From: Desulfonatronospira sp964577315
Lineage (GTDB): Bacteria; Desulfobacterota; Desulfovibrionia; Desulfovibrionales; Desulfonatronovibrionaceae
Length of the DNA: 64,000 nucleotides
Assembly (NCBI GenBank): GCA_964577315.1
Contig: CAZNYT010000004.1
Coordinates: 4,028-68,027 of the forward strand
Reading direction: 5' to 3'
Position numbers and translations under genes: made by a program. The notes beneath the pieces are model-generated. The model was not told where the DNA came from. It did not search any database and worked only from the letters and a program-made list of their open reading frames with translations. Shown one piece after another: positions 53,238-61,609 of the stretch; the first letter of the stretch is position 1, and each line of letters begins with the position of its first letter.

Positions 53238-54629
53238 CTATTTCCAGGAGTGAAACACCTCGGTCTCATCCTCCCAAGTGTCCCATAGAAAAGCCTCTTC
53301 TCTACCTTCGGATATCAGGCGGAAGGCATAGCGCACCTGTTCCTCGAAAAAGGAACAGTAAGGGCTGGGGGTATTCAGTCCCCCGCAGGACATGTAGGTT
53401 TCAGCTGGACAGGGAGAGCCACAGAAGTGGCGGATGGCGCATGTATAGCAGGGTGTGATATTCTCCACTTTCCTCTCGGTTACCGCAGTGAAGGGTTCTG
53501 AGGCCAGTATGGTTTCCGGGTCCCGCTCAAATATGTTGCCCCCAAAGAATCGATCCAAGCCGATGAATTCGCTGCACGGAACCGCTTGTCCGTCCGAGGC
53601 CACTGCAAAAAAGCAGCGTCCTCCCCCGCAGGGAGAGATGTCACACATGAGCCTGCGCCCGGTGGGGCCGATGATTCCGGCCAGGGCATTTGCGAAGTTG
53701 GCTATCACGAGCTTGCGCCCGGTCTTTTGATAAAGCTGGTAGCTGCGCTCCAGGGCACGAATGAATTCTCGGGCCAAAACCTGATTGTCCGGCTTGAGAT
53801 CCGTGCCTCCCTGGCGGGTGCAGCGCACTGGATTCATCATGACCACGCCCACTCCAAGCTCATGGTAGAAATCCACCATGTCCTCAAGGTCGTACACGTT
53901 CTCCCTGGTCACAGTGGTGATCACGTTCAGGGCCGGGTAATCCTTGAGCTTGTAAAGAACCTCGTGAACCCGGTCAAATACACCCTGGTTGCCCCAATTT
54001 TTTCGGATTCTGTCCGATACCAGGGCCCTGGGACCGTCCAGGGATAGCCCCACCCCAACTTCATGGCGTTTCAAGAACGCAATGGACTCATCGTCCAGCA
54101 AAGTCCCGTTGGTCTGGATTCCGAAGTGAAAGTCCCCGGAATAACGCTCTATGGCGTCGAACACGGCCTCCTTGGCCAGCAAGGGCTCACTGCCGTGAAA
54201 GATGAGTTGGGGGGTAGCTTCCGGGGGCAATGATCGGTTGAAGTAGGCCTTGAGTTTTTCCAGGGCACGCAAGAGATCCCGGGATTGCATATCGCGGCCG
54301 TTTCGGCGCATCTCCTCCGGGAGGTAGCAGTAGCTGCAATTCAGGTTACATCGCTCGGTGGGATTCAAATAAACTGCCGAGGGTTTAAGCCCGCTGCGCA
54401 AGTGCTCCATGTCCTGGGCGAAATCCCGGGATTTGGCTTCAAATTGCCTGATTATATCCCCGCTCAGGGCCTGATCCAGGCTGCTGCGCTCCACTAGGGC
54501 CCAAAAAGCGGTCTCTGGTTCCACCACTGCCACTCGATCCGGGCTGCCGAACTCCAGAACAGCAAAACCGGGGCCGTACCCGGTGTTGGCGTAAAGGCCC
54601 CGGTTGGGTGATGTGTCTCCCTGGTACAT
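53238..54629 (-). CDS. cbpB: Peptide-modifying radical SAM/SPASM enzyme, CbpB-like
   Basis: A 463-residue maturase. The radical SAM cluster is CNLNCSYCYLP near residue 98, with GSEPLL and IQTNGTLLDDESI after it. The C-terminal SPASM part holds many Cys in CGGGRCFFAVASDG, VPCSEFIG and CYTCAIRHFCGSPCPAETYMSCGG. Such enzymes install thioether, C-C or other links in a small peptide. Its start overlaps the stop of the 42-residue peptide gene (TAATG), so they are coupled. From memory, the family CbpB is found beside CbpA peptides behind cobalamin riboswitches; the product is unknown. Confidence 0.88.
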   Translation of the reverse strand: MYQGDTSPNRGLYANTGYGPGFAVLEFGSPDRVAVVEPETAFWALVERSSLDQALSGDIIRQFEAKSRDFAQDMEHLRSGLKPSAVYLNPTERCNLNCSYCYLPEEMRRNGRDMQSRDLLRALEKLKAYFNRSLPPEATPQLIFHGSEPLLAKEAVFDAIERYSGDFHFGIQTNGTLLDDESIAFLKRHEVGVGLSLDGPRALVSDRIRKNWGNQGVFDRVHEVLYKLKDYPALNVITTVTRENVYDLEDMVDFYHELGVGVVMMNPVRCTRQGGTDLKPDNQVLAREFIRALERSYQLYQKTGRKLVIANFANALAGIIGPTGRRLMCDISPCGGGRCFFAVASDGQAVPCSEFIGLDRFFGGNIFERDPETILASEPFTAVTERKVENITPCYTCAIRHFCGSPCPAETYMSCGGLNTPSPYCSFFEEQVRYAFRLISEGREEAFLWDTWEDETEVFHSWK

Positions 54630-54757
54630 TATTGCTTCCCGGCCTCTTTTTTAGCGGTTTTTTTCTTAGGGGTAAGCATGATGTAATGAGAGAGACCGGT
54701 TCCCTGACCATTGGAGCTGCACCTGCGCCGGTAGGAAATAACGTTTTCCTGTTTCAT
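54629..54757 (-). CDS. cbpA: Short precursor peptide for radical SAM maturase, CbpA-like
   Basis: A 42-residue peptide beginning MKQENVISYRRRC, with a single Cys, a core SSNGQGTGLSHYIMLTP and a basic tail of Lys and Ala. A perfect AAGGAGG lies seven bases before ATG 54757, and its stop overlaps the maturase start (TAATG). The Cys with following Ser/Gly/Thr/His/Tyr is the likely site of modification, and the Lys-rich end has the look of a recognition or cleavable part. The peptide is too short for usual gene finders but the riboswitch, terminator and maturase all point to it. Role unknown; a metal- or corrinoid-related function is inferred from the switch. Confidence 0.85.
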   Translation of the reverse strand: MKQENVISYRRRCSSNGQGTGLSHYIMLTPKKKTAKKEAGKQ

Positions 54758-54790
54758 GTTGTTCCTCCTTTCAGGTTTTTTGGTGTGCAC

Positions 54791-54830
54791 AAAAAAACCC
54801 GGAGCAACCCACGAAAGGCTACTCCGGGTT
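54791..54830 (-). terminator. Riboswitch-controlled terminator
   Basis: On the minus strand arms AACCCGGAG and CTCCGGGTT are followed by a T-run (54797-54791). It lies between the cobalamin riboswitch and the peptide gene, the normal place for a transcriptional expression platform. When the switch binds its corrinoid, termination would shut off cbpA and cbpB. Confidence 0.88.
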
Positions 54831-54864
54831 CCCGTTGCCATAAGAAATCCCGGCAGGCATTTTT

Positions 54865-55015
54865 CATTAGGTCTTCTGGCTCTCGGATCCTCTGTCTACC
54901 TGCGGCCTTCCCTCCAGGGTAGGCCCTGAAAGTGGCCCGGCTTGAACCGATGCAGGCAGGCATCCCCGATCACAGCGGCGGGACCGCCACGGATTTGCAC
55001 CGTGTTCCGGGTTAA
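54865..55015 (-). ncRNA. Cobalamin riboswitch
   Basis: Read on the minus strand from 55015: CCGGAACACGGTGCAAATCC, GTGGCGGTCCCGCCGCTGTG, a variable P6 region, GCCGGGCCACTTTCAG, and the B12 box AGAGCCAGAAGACCTAA (54867-54884). These match the conserved core of adenosyl- or methylcobalamin riboswitches. A TTGACA hexamer lies 46 bases upstream (55061-55066, minus strand) but no good -10 is seen. In most systems binding shuts off the downstream genes. Confidence 0.95.
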
Positions 55016-55089
55016 TGAAAAATACATGCTTTTTTTCTTGAAACCATTTCCAAGCCTTGTTGTCAAGTTTAAATTCAGGTTGGTGAGTA

Positions 55090-55196
55090 TTACTATAACG
55101 AGACTTGGCTCTGTAACTACGGCTCTATAAACCGCCTTACTATTATGACAGCAACTCTTTCCCTCTGGCCTCTGGATAATAAGTTTCGTTGTAGTA
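55090..55196. repeat. Inverted-repeat element, second family, copy B (short)
   Basis: The ends TACTATAACGAGACTTGG and AATAAGTTTCGTTGTAGTA are imperfect inverted repeats, and the interior GGCTCTATAAACCGCCTTAC plus TATTATGACAGCAACTC matches the reverse complement of 47578-47610 in copy A. It is 107 bp against 291 bp for copy A, as if the long nested hairpin were lost. Confidence 0.85.
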
Positions 55197-55206
55197 TGTG
55201 GCACAG

Positions 55207-55245
55207 AAAAAACCCCAGCCCTCTGTTTCAAGGAGCCGGGGTTTT
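55207..55245 (-). terminator. Terminator of the YedE-TusA operon
   Basis: On the minus strand AAAACCCCGGCTCC pairs with the later GGGCTGGGGTTTT (imperfect) and ends in a T-run. It lies 48 bases past the stop of the last gene in the operon, just before repeat copy B. Confidence 0.78.
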
Positions 55246-55292
55246 GCTTATCCAGACATTTGCGTGGGTATCAGGGTGAGATTTGTTTGTTT

Positions 55293-55781
55293 TCAGCCAG
55301 TTTGGCTGGAAAACAGTTTTTCTGCTTTACTTAGAACCTTTTCCCGGATGTTCTCATCCAGGGAGTGCTTGAGGATGAGTAGGGTGATTGCCTCTCTCAA
55401 AAGCTCGGCTTCATCCTTGTTCTCGTTTTCCGGAACCTGGGTGAGTGTGCTGAATATCTCGTATACATCCGGGGTGAGCGTGGTGCAAACCTCCTGGGAG
55501 GGCTGCTCCTTGGCTTCGGTTTTTTCATCAATGGTTTTTTGGTCCTCGCCCTCTTCAACCTCTGGAAGCCGCTGCAAAAGATTGTAGCACTCCATGATTT
55601 TGTCCATGCACTGCTGGCGGAAATACCATGCCCCCAAGGTCCTGATTACATTCCTGGTTGCCTGTATTTGGTCCGGGGGCAGATCCTTGCCCATCACCTT
55701 TTTGGCGGACTCCAGAGCGCTGTCGTAGCAATCACAGCGGGTTGAAACTATGGCTGAGGCCAAGTCCTTATCCATGCCCAT
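55293..55781 (-). CDS. Hypothetical protein of the sulfur operon
   Basis: A 162-residue, mostly helical, acidic protein that I do not recognise. The N-terminal part (DLASAIVSTRCDCYDSALES) holds a Cys-Asp-Cys, with further Cys at QQCMDKIMECYNLLQRL; the middle is a Glu/Lys-rich linker; the C-terminal part is helical and ends AEKLFSSQTG. It follows the TusA-like gene by 47 bases and precedes a terminator, so it is the last gene of the sigma-54 operon. The paired Cys might bind metal or sulfur, which is speculation. Confidence 0.75.
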   Translation of the reverse strand: MGMDKDLASAIVSTRCDCYDSALESAKKVMGKDLPPDQIQATRNVIRTLGAWYFRQQCMDKIMECYNLLQRLPEVEEGEDQKTIDEKTEAKEQPSQEVCTTLTPDVYEIFSTLTQVPENENKDEAELLREAITLLILKHSLDENIREKVLSKAEKLFSSQTG

Positions 55782-55828
55782 GGCTTACTCCTTGAATATT
55801 GGATGGTGCATGTGCTTGTTTTGTATCA

Positions 55829-56074
55829 CTATCCCTTTTTGATGAAGTACACGGTTTTGCCGTCTTCAGTATCGTACATGCCCAAGAATTCGTTCCCGTC
55901 CTTGTTCCCGTAGTCCGGGAGATCGTTCTTGGAGCCGGGATCAGTGCCGATGATCTGCAGGACCTGCCCGCTCTCCAATTCCTTCATGGCTTTCTTGGTT
56001 CTTAGCAGGGGCATGGGGCAGCTCAGCCCGCTGGCATCCAAAACCTGATCCGGGTTGATGGTGGAAACGTCCAT
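55829..56074 (-). CDS. TusA-family sulfur carrier protein
   Basis: An 81-residue small protein with the diagnostic LDASGLSCPMPLLRTKKAM; the single Cys of CPMP carries the persulfide. The C-terminal half continues LQIIGTDPGSKNDLPDY, typical. It is 28 bases after the YedE-like gene, and TusA-YedE pairs often move sulfur or thiosulfate/selenium compounds into the cell. Confidence 0.92.
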   Translation of the reverse strand: MDVSTINPDQVLDASGLSCPMPLLRTKKAMKELESGQVLQIIGTDPGSKNDLPDYGNKDGNEFLGMYDTEDGKTVYFIKKG

Positions 56075-56102
56075 AATGAACCTCCTTTATTGTTTTTAAT
56101 GG

Positions 56103-57305
56103 TTAGAAAGCTACAAATTTTTCGGTTTTCTCGTTCCAGATGGCCCAGAGAGCCCAGAGCAAGGGAATGAGAATAAAGATCACCATGGAAAGGGGCCAGC
56201 CAAAGACATCAGGCATGAAAGTGCCCGAGCCCAGCCTGTCCGCTATTTCAAAATGGTGCAGGGCAGTGTAGGTAAGGGAATTGGACAGGGCCATGAAGAT
56301 CACTGCGATGATGATCTTGATGTGGCCCTCGCCTAGTCTCCACAAAGTACCCGAGCCGCATCCACCAGCAAGCAGCATTCCCACACCGAAGATAATACCT
56401 CCTATGAGGCTGCCCAGCCAGAAGGGATGAAATACCCCCACCTCGGGCGGCACAAGCCAGTTGTATTTGATAATCGCTGAAGCCATGCCGTAGACAATCA
56501 GGCTGAGTGCCACCGCTCGAACCATGGTGGCGTCCCCGGTCATGAAGGGCTCCCGGAAGGCTCGGGCCATACAGAAACGGGAGCGGTGCATGGTTAATCC
56601 GATTAGAGCGCCCAGGAACAAAAGCCCACCTTCAGTAGTTTGTCCCTGCACTGCATACAAGTAAAATGCCAACACCAAGAGCACAGCCAGAATGCCTCCG
56701 GCATAAGGAGAAACCTTGGACCAGTTGATCAGCGGCTCTCGGGGCATTTCCCGGGAAGAAGGCGGGGCAGAGGCCTGTTGGGGAATGTTCATCATCTCCC
56801 ATATCAAATAGCGCAGTCCCAGGTAAGCCCCGATACCCAGACCGATCATCATGGCGTAGCCTCCCATGGAGAACATGCCCACAGGGCTGTAGAATCCGCC
56901 TATGTTGCATCCAAAGGCAAATCCGGCGCCTATGCCCATTAATGCACCGCCTACTGCGCCTTTGGCGTATTCGTACCAGGACGAGGATCTTATCTTGAAT
57001 TGACCAGCCAAGAGGGCAGAGCTCAAGGCTCCCAAAACCAGCCCGATATTGGTCAGGGAAAGGTGGCTCATCCAAGGGGAGAGTTCCGGGGATTGGTTAT
57101 AGATGCCCACGGAGTACAAGATCCAGTCACCCCAGTTGCGCATGCCTCCGATGATTCCCCACATGGCTTCACCCCATAGCAAGATCATCACGGCCAGGAA
57201 GGCCAGAAAAATGCCTGCCAGCCACATGGGCCAGTTTTGCTGGAATACCAGAATGAAATTTTTTCGGGCTTCCTCGCGGATGTTGCTCCAAAAAGTAGTT
57301 GCCAC
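56103..57305 (-). CDS. YeeE/YedE family membrane transporter (thiosulfate/sulfur type)
   Basis: A 400-residue membrane protein with about nine to ten helices and two similar halves. The family Cys sites are GFAFGCNIGGFYSPVGMFSM, MHRSRFCMARAFREPFMTGD and GVGMLLAGGCGSGTLWRLGEGH; in TsuA such Cys pass thiosulfate along the pore. It is first in an operon with a TusA protein and a hypothetical gene and has a sigma-54-type promoter 97 bases before its start. The imported species is not sure. Confidence 0.92.
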   Translation of the reverse strand: MATTFWSNIREEARKNFILVFQQNWPMWLAGIFLAFLAVMILLWGEAMWGIIGGMRNWGDWILYSVGIYNQSPELSPWMSHLSLTNIGLVLGALSSALLAGQFKIRSSSWYEYAKGAVGGALMGIGAGFAFGCNIGGFYSPVGMFSMGGYAMMIGLGIGAYLGLRYLIWEMMNIPQQASAPPSSREMPREPLINWSKVSPYAGGILAVLLVLAFYLYAVQGQTTEGGLLFLGALIGLTMHRSRFCMARAFREPFMTGDATMVRAVALSLIVYGMASAIIKYNWLVPPEVGVFHPFWLGSLIGGIIFGVGMLLAGGCGSGTLWRLGEGHIKIIIAVIFMALSNSLTYTALHHFEIADRLGSGTFMPDVFGWPLSMVIFILIPLLWALWAIWNEKTEKFVAF

Positions 57306-57401
57306 GGCCGGACTCCTTTGGTTTTCTTGGTTCCATTGGCCAGTTCGTGAATCAACAACAGGTGTCTATCGTGGTGACCTCCTGAATTGGTATGTTATTA
57401 A

Positions 57402-57416
57402 GCAACCTTTGTGCCA
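57402..57416 (-). promoter_or_regulatory. Sigma-54 promoter for the YedE-TusA operon
   Basis: The minus strand reads TGGCAC-AAAGG-TTGC, matching the -24/-12 consensus with exact spacing. It is 97 bases before the YedE start, in a 396-base spacer with nothing else recognised. Sigma-54 promoters need an enhancer-binding activator; no such gene is in the window. Confidence 0.82.
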
Positions 57417-57701
57417 AGTTTTTTTGGGGATCAGGTTCCGGTGTTGAAAGGGTGTGAGCCTTGGAAGGCGTAGAAAAGTTTATGGATTTGTTGTTGATTA
57501 TTTAATCGGGTGCTTAAACAACTGTCAACAACAGAAAAGAGCTATGTGTTTTTTGGCTGCAGCAAAACTATTATATCCGTGCGAGGACACGTATTGTGAG
57601 CATGAAGATGTTTACCCCGCACCTGGTAATTGATTTAAGGCCAAGGATGGCAAGGATTGTTATCTGGGCAGTGTGATTGTCAAAACTGCAGATTTTCCAT
57701 A

Positions 57702-58913
57702 CTATACCATTCCCACCATATCCCACATGGGAAGGAAAATGGCCATGGCAAAAAAGCCCACCATCCCGGCCAGACACAGAACCAGGACTGGACCTATAAG
57801 TTCGGACATTCGGCTGACAGCGAATTCTACTTCGTCATCGAAATGATTGGAAACATCCCTGAGCATTTCATCCAAGTTGCCGGATTCCTCTCCTATGGCC
57901 ACCATGTTCACCACCAAGGGGGGAAAAAGTTTGGATTGACCCAAGGGTCCTGATATTCCACGGCCTTGGCGCAATTCTTCTTGGACTCGCTCGAATTCCC
58001 TGGAGATCACCTTATTTCCAATGGTTCCGGAGAGAACGTTTAGGGATTGCAGAACTGAAACCCCGCTGGCATGCAGAATAGCAAAGATGGAAGCGAATCT
58101 GGACATGGCAGCTTTTTGTAACACCACTCCCAAGAGCGGCAGCTTGAGCAGGAAGTAATCCTTGTTGTATTGTCCGACTTCGGTTTTGGTGTAAAAATAA
58201 ATCCCAGCTATAACAGCAGCTAGCAAGCTTAAGGTTACAGGCCAGTATATCACTATCCACTCGTATAGCACAATGCTGATCCTGGTAGGCAAGGGCAGGT
58301 CCAGTCCAGCTCCTTCAAAAATATTTATGAATTGGGGAATGACAAAGGTTAAAAGGAACAAAAAGGCCCCGGCCAGAACCACCAGGACTATAATGGGATA
58401 GGTGAGGGCGCTCTTAATATCGGATTTAACCTTGTGCTCGTGTTGCATGAGATAGATGAGGCGGTCCATAACATCCACCATCCTGCCGCTATCCTCGCCG
58501 GCCCGAATCATGCTGCAGAACAGTGAGGGAAAAATCCTGGGGTTGTTTTCAAAAGCCTCTGCCAAAGATTTGCCTGCCTGTACGTCCTCGCGCATGCGGG
58601 CAGCTGCTTTTTTCAAACGTGGGTTTTCGGTTTGATCCTGCAGGATTTCCAATATACTGGTTATGGGCAGACCTGCTTTCAAAAGAGTTTTCATTTGTTT
58701 GGAAAAGATGAGCAGTTCCGGCAGCTTGACGCGGGTTAGGAATTGGGTGATGCTTTTTGTCCAATCTTCGCCCAAAACACTCCCGGCTTTTACGTTCTGG
58801 GGTATGAGCCCTTGACTGGCTAGTTTTTCTTGAGCTTCCTCAGGGGTTCCTGCTTCAATGGCTCCGGAAACCGTGTTCCCTGCCGAATCTATGGCTTTAT
58901 AGTTGTATTGCAT
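57702..58913 (-). CDS. Type II secretion/type IV pilus inner-membrane protein GspF/PilC
   Basis: A 403-residue platform protein. It starts YNYKAIDSAGNTVSG, has two similar halves (FSKQMKTLLKAGLPITSILE and RFASIFAILHASGVSVLQSLN) and three membrane helices, with AIGEESGNLDEMLRDVSNHFDDEV near the end. Its start overlaps the ATPase stop by one base. It would anchor the assembly machine for the prepilins encoded nearby. Confidence 0.93.
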   Translation of the reverse strand: MQYNYKAIDSAGNTVSGAIEAGTPEEAQEKLASQGLIPQNVKAGSVLGEDWTKSITQFLTRVKLPELLIFSKQMKTLLKAGLPITSILEILQDQTENPRLKKAAARMREDVQAGKSLAEAFENNPRIFPSLFCSMIRAGEDSGRMVDVMDRLIYLMQHEHKVKSDIKSALTYPIIVLVVLAGAFLFLLTFVIPQFINIFEGAGLDLPLPTRISIVLYEWIVIYWPVTLSLLAAVIAGIYFYTKTEVGQYNKDYFLLKLPLLGVVLQKAAMSRFASIFAILHASGVSVLQSLNVLSGTIGNKVISREFERVQEELRQGRGISGPLGQSKLFPPLVVNMVAIGEESGNLDEMLRDVSNHFDDEVEFAVSRMSELIGPVLVLCLAGMVGFFAMAIFLPMWDMVGMV

Positions 58914-60616
58914 TAAACCATCACCACGGACAGCGCTTCCTCAGCCGTAGTCAACCCTTGGCAGACCTTGCGGGCAGCGTCTTGGCGCAAAGTATTCATT
59001 TTTCCGGATTGGGTTAGGTGTTTGCTTATTTCCCGAGCGGAAAATTGGCGCATTATCATATCTTGGACCTCGTCATCTACCCTAAATACTTCAAAGACTG
59101 CTACACGACCCTTGTAACCGGTGTCCAGACATTTTTGGCAGCCCTTGCCCTGGAGGAAGTTGCATCCTGAGTTGTTGTCCAGGCCCAGGGCCTGCATTCC
59201 TTGTTGGGACGGCTCATAAGGACGGGCGCAGTTGGAACATACCCGGCGCATAAGGCGCTGTGAGAATGAGACCAAGAGCCCCGAGGAAATCAGAAAAGGT
59301 TCTATTCCCATTTCCATGAGTCTGGTCACAGTACCAGTGGCATCGTTAGTATGTAGTGTGGATAATACTCTGTGACCGGTCATGGCGGCTTGGATGCCTA
59401 TACTGGCGGTTTCAGCGTCCCGCATTTCACCCACCAAGATTACATCCGGGTCTTGTCGGAGTATGGAACGTATTCCTGAGGCAAATGTCATGCCGGCCCT
59501 GGTGTTGAGCTGAATTTGTCTTATCCCTTCCACCCGGTACTCCACTGGATCTTCAAGGGTGATGATGTTGATATCCGGCTGGTTTATACGTTGCAGTATT
59601 GCATACTGGCTAGTGGTTTTGCCACTTCCTGTAGGCCCTGTGGAAAGGATCATGCCGTGGGGCTTGTTGATGGCGTCCTTGATTTTCTCCAGATCATCAT
59701 CGTACATTCCTAGCTCTTCCAAGGCAAAGGTGCGTGCGCTCATATCCAGGAGCCTAAGCACCATGTTCTCACCGTAAATTGTAGGTATGCACGAGGCCCG
59801 GATATTGATTTCCCGGTGTCCCATTCTGACAGTGAATCTTCCCTCTTGCGGCACCCGGGTTATAGAAATATCCATATTAGCCAGGACTTTTATCCTGGAA
59901 ATCAAGGCAAAAATCATTTCCTTTGGGGGTGAAGGTACCTCTCTCAATCTGCCGTCTATTCTAAACCTGGTCTGGACCCTGTTTTTTTCCGGGCTAATGT
60001 GTACATCGCTAGCTCCTTGTTTTACTGCCTGCACCAGGATGGAATTGACCAGCTTGATTGCCGGGGCCTGGTTCCCTTCTTCTTCCAGGGAGCTTACATC
60101 GTAGCTTCTTTGCAATTCTTCTTCATGACTGTGATAAGCGGTAAATTCCTGGTCCAGGCTCTCCATTATCTCGTCCATGGCCCAATATGGACCGTATAGA
60201 GCGCTAAAAGCATGCTCAAAATCTGCTTCTGTGCATACGACGGGCTCGATTTCCTTGCCAGAAGAAATTTCCAAAGCATCCAAGGCGTCTATGTCCAAGG
60301 GATCCGGAGTAGCTACTCTGAGAAGATTTCCGGTCTTGGCTACGGGTAGGGCTTTGTATTGCTTTGCGGTTTCAGGAGAAATGATTTCGGATAAGCTCAT
60401 ATCCACTGGGTACCTGGAGGGGTCGTAGCGATCGATGCGCAGTTGGCGACACAACATGTCCACAATATCTTCTTCTCTACAGATATTCTTTTGGACCAGA
60501 TATTCTCCCAACTTGAGATTAGAGCCTTGCTTTTCTCGCATGGCTTTTTGAATTTGATCCTCATTCAATAAGCCTTCCTGAATAAGCATTTCACCCAATC
60601 GTAGTTTTTTGCGCAT
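58913..60616 (-). CDS. Type II secretion/type IV pilus assembly ATPase GspE/PilB
   Basis: About 567 residues. The N-terminal MshEN domain has LGEMLIQEGLLNEDQIQKAM; the ATPase core has Walker A STGPTGSGKTTSQYAIL, the Asp box EDPVEYRVEGIRQIQ and the His box TGHRVLSTLHTNDA. A zinc-type four-Cys site closes it: CSNCARPY and CQKCLDTGYKGR. ATG 60616 has AGGGG six bases before and is preferred to GTG 60646. It opens the gspE-gspF pair, divergent from the prepilin set. Confidence 0.93.
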   Translation of the reverse strand: MRKKLRLGEMLIQEGLLNEDQIQKAMREKQGSNLKLGEYLVQKNICREEDIVDMLCRQLRIDRYDPSRYPVDMSLSEIISPETAKQYKALPVAKTGNLLRVATPDPLDIDALDALEISSGKEIEPVVCTEADFEHAFSALYGPYWAMDEIMESLDQEFTAYHSHEEELQRSYDVSSLEEEGNQAPAIKLVNSILVQAVKQGASDVHISPEKNRVQTRFRIDGRLREVPSPPKEMIFALISRIKVLANMDISITRVPQEGRFTVRMGHREINIRASCIPTIYGENMVLRLLDMSARTFALEELGMYDDDLEKIKDAINKPHGMILSTGPTGSGKTTSQYAILQRINQPDINIITLEDPVEYRVEGIRQIQLNTRAGMTFASGIRSILRQDPDVILVGEMRDAETASIGIQAAMTGHRVLSTLHTNDATGTVTRLMEMGIEPFLISSGLLVSFSQRLMRRVCSNCARPYEPSQQGMQALGLDNNSGCNFLQGKGCQKCLDTGYKGRVAVFEVFRVDDEVQDMIMRQFSAREISKHLTQSGKMNTLRQDAARKVCQGLTTAEEALSVVMV

Positions 60617-61117
60617 GATGAGCCCCTGATTACAGTTTCTTGGCACCCAAATTGAGCTGTTCTAAGCAGCAACCATTGTTATGAGGTGTTTTTTGTTGAG
60701 GTTGCGCTTAGCTTGCATTATTTGAAAAAATCGATTCACCCCAGATTGGCATGGAAAATTAGCATAGCGCACATGTCAAGTAAACTGCCGGGTATAAGAA
60801 CAGATAAACCGCCGGGTACGTCTATTTCCTGGAAGCCACGAGCGAGGGGTGCCTACTTTTTTCATGATTTTCCGGTGGCAAACACTGTGGTTGGTAAAAC
60901 TTGCTTATATAAGCTATCAAATCAATATCCTGATCCTTCTAGTCAAATTCTAGACTCAACATCCCAAAACGAAAAACTCTTGCAGAAACCATTTCGTTTT
61001 CATGTCTGGCAAGCATAGAATTGGCAGGATATTTTTCCTCATGATGTGGCAGAATTTTTCAGAATGCATGCTTTCAAAAGTTGACTTCACTTCAGTACTC
61101 CCGCATATTTAGTTTGT
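60617..61117. other. Divergent control region between gspE and the prepilins
   Basis: About 500 bases with promoters for both sides expected. Direct copies of TAAACTGCCGGGTA and TAAACCGCCGGGTA lie at 60781 and 60805. No coding frame or RNA is recognised. A TGGCAT...TAGC pair near 60748 has the wrong spacing for sigma-54. Confidence 0.5.
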
Positions 61118-61609
61118 ATGAATGCCTTAAGCCTATTTATGCCTACTGCAACTTCCCGGGGAGGGGCATCTGGGCTCACTATGTTGGAGCTGATAGCTGT
61201 CCTGGTCATCCTGGGAGTATTGTCCGCTGTGGCAGTAACCCGCATGGGTGGGGTGGGTTTTTCTGTTCTTGGGGATGCGGACTGCCTGGTTGCCGACCTG
61301 CGCTATGCTCAGTCTTTGGCCATGACCCAGGCCCAGCACTTGGAGGAGGACAAGACCGTGGAGATCGAGATCAACAGTGATGGTTGGCGCTTCAATAATA
61401 GTAATAACCATACTTGGCGGTTTGCGGACGGGGATACTGACAGGGATGTCCGCTGGGGAGTGACAGTGGTGGACGCCCCCCATACTATCAGATTTGAGTA
61501 TCCCAGCGGTGATCCGGTAAGTGGCAAAGATATTGAACTCAGCAGAGGAGGCAACTCGATAACAATCAGGGTGCACGAGGAAACCGGGTACGTGGAGATG
61601 GTGCAGTGA
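61118..61609 (+). CDS. Type II pseudopilin/prepilin, GspH-like
   Basis: A 163-residue prepilin. The cleavage site is seen in SGLTMLELIAVLVILG, with Gly at -1, Leu at +1 and Glu at +5, followed by a hydrophobic helix. The rest is a beta-rich minor-pilin head (EDKTVEIEINSDGWRFNN). The start is uncertain: ATG 61118 or ATG 61139, neither with a clear ribosome site. It overlaps the next prepilin by four bases. Confidence 0.82.
   Translation: MNALSLFMPTATSRGGASGLTMLELIAVLVILGVLSAVAVTRMGGVGFSVLGDADCLVADLRYAQSLAMTQAQHLEEDKTVEIEINSDGWRFNNSNNHTWRFADGDTDRDVRWGVTVVDAPHTIRFEYPSGDPVSGKDIELSRGGNSITIRVHEETGYVEMVQ

Noticed and set aside
54896..55231. A 111-codon frame over the cobalamin riboswitch
   Set aside because: The region folds as a riboswitch with a conserved B12 box; the frame has no ribosome site or family match and crosses the repeat copy B.
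60743..60765. Possible sigma-54 promoter TGGCAT...TAGC before the prepilins
   Set aside because: The distance between GG and GC is two bases too long and the -12 element is poor.
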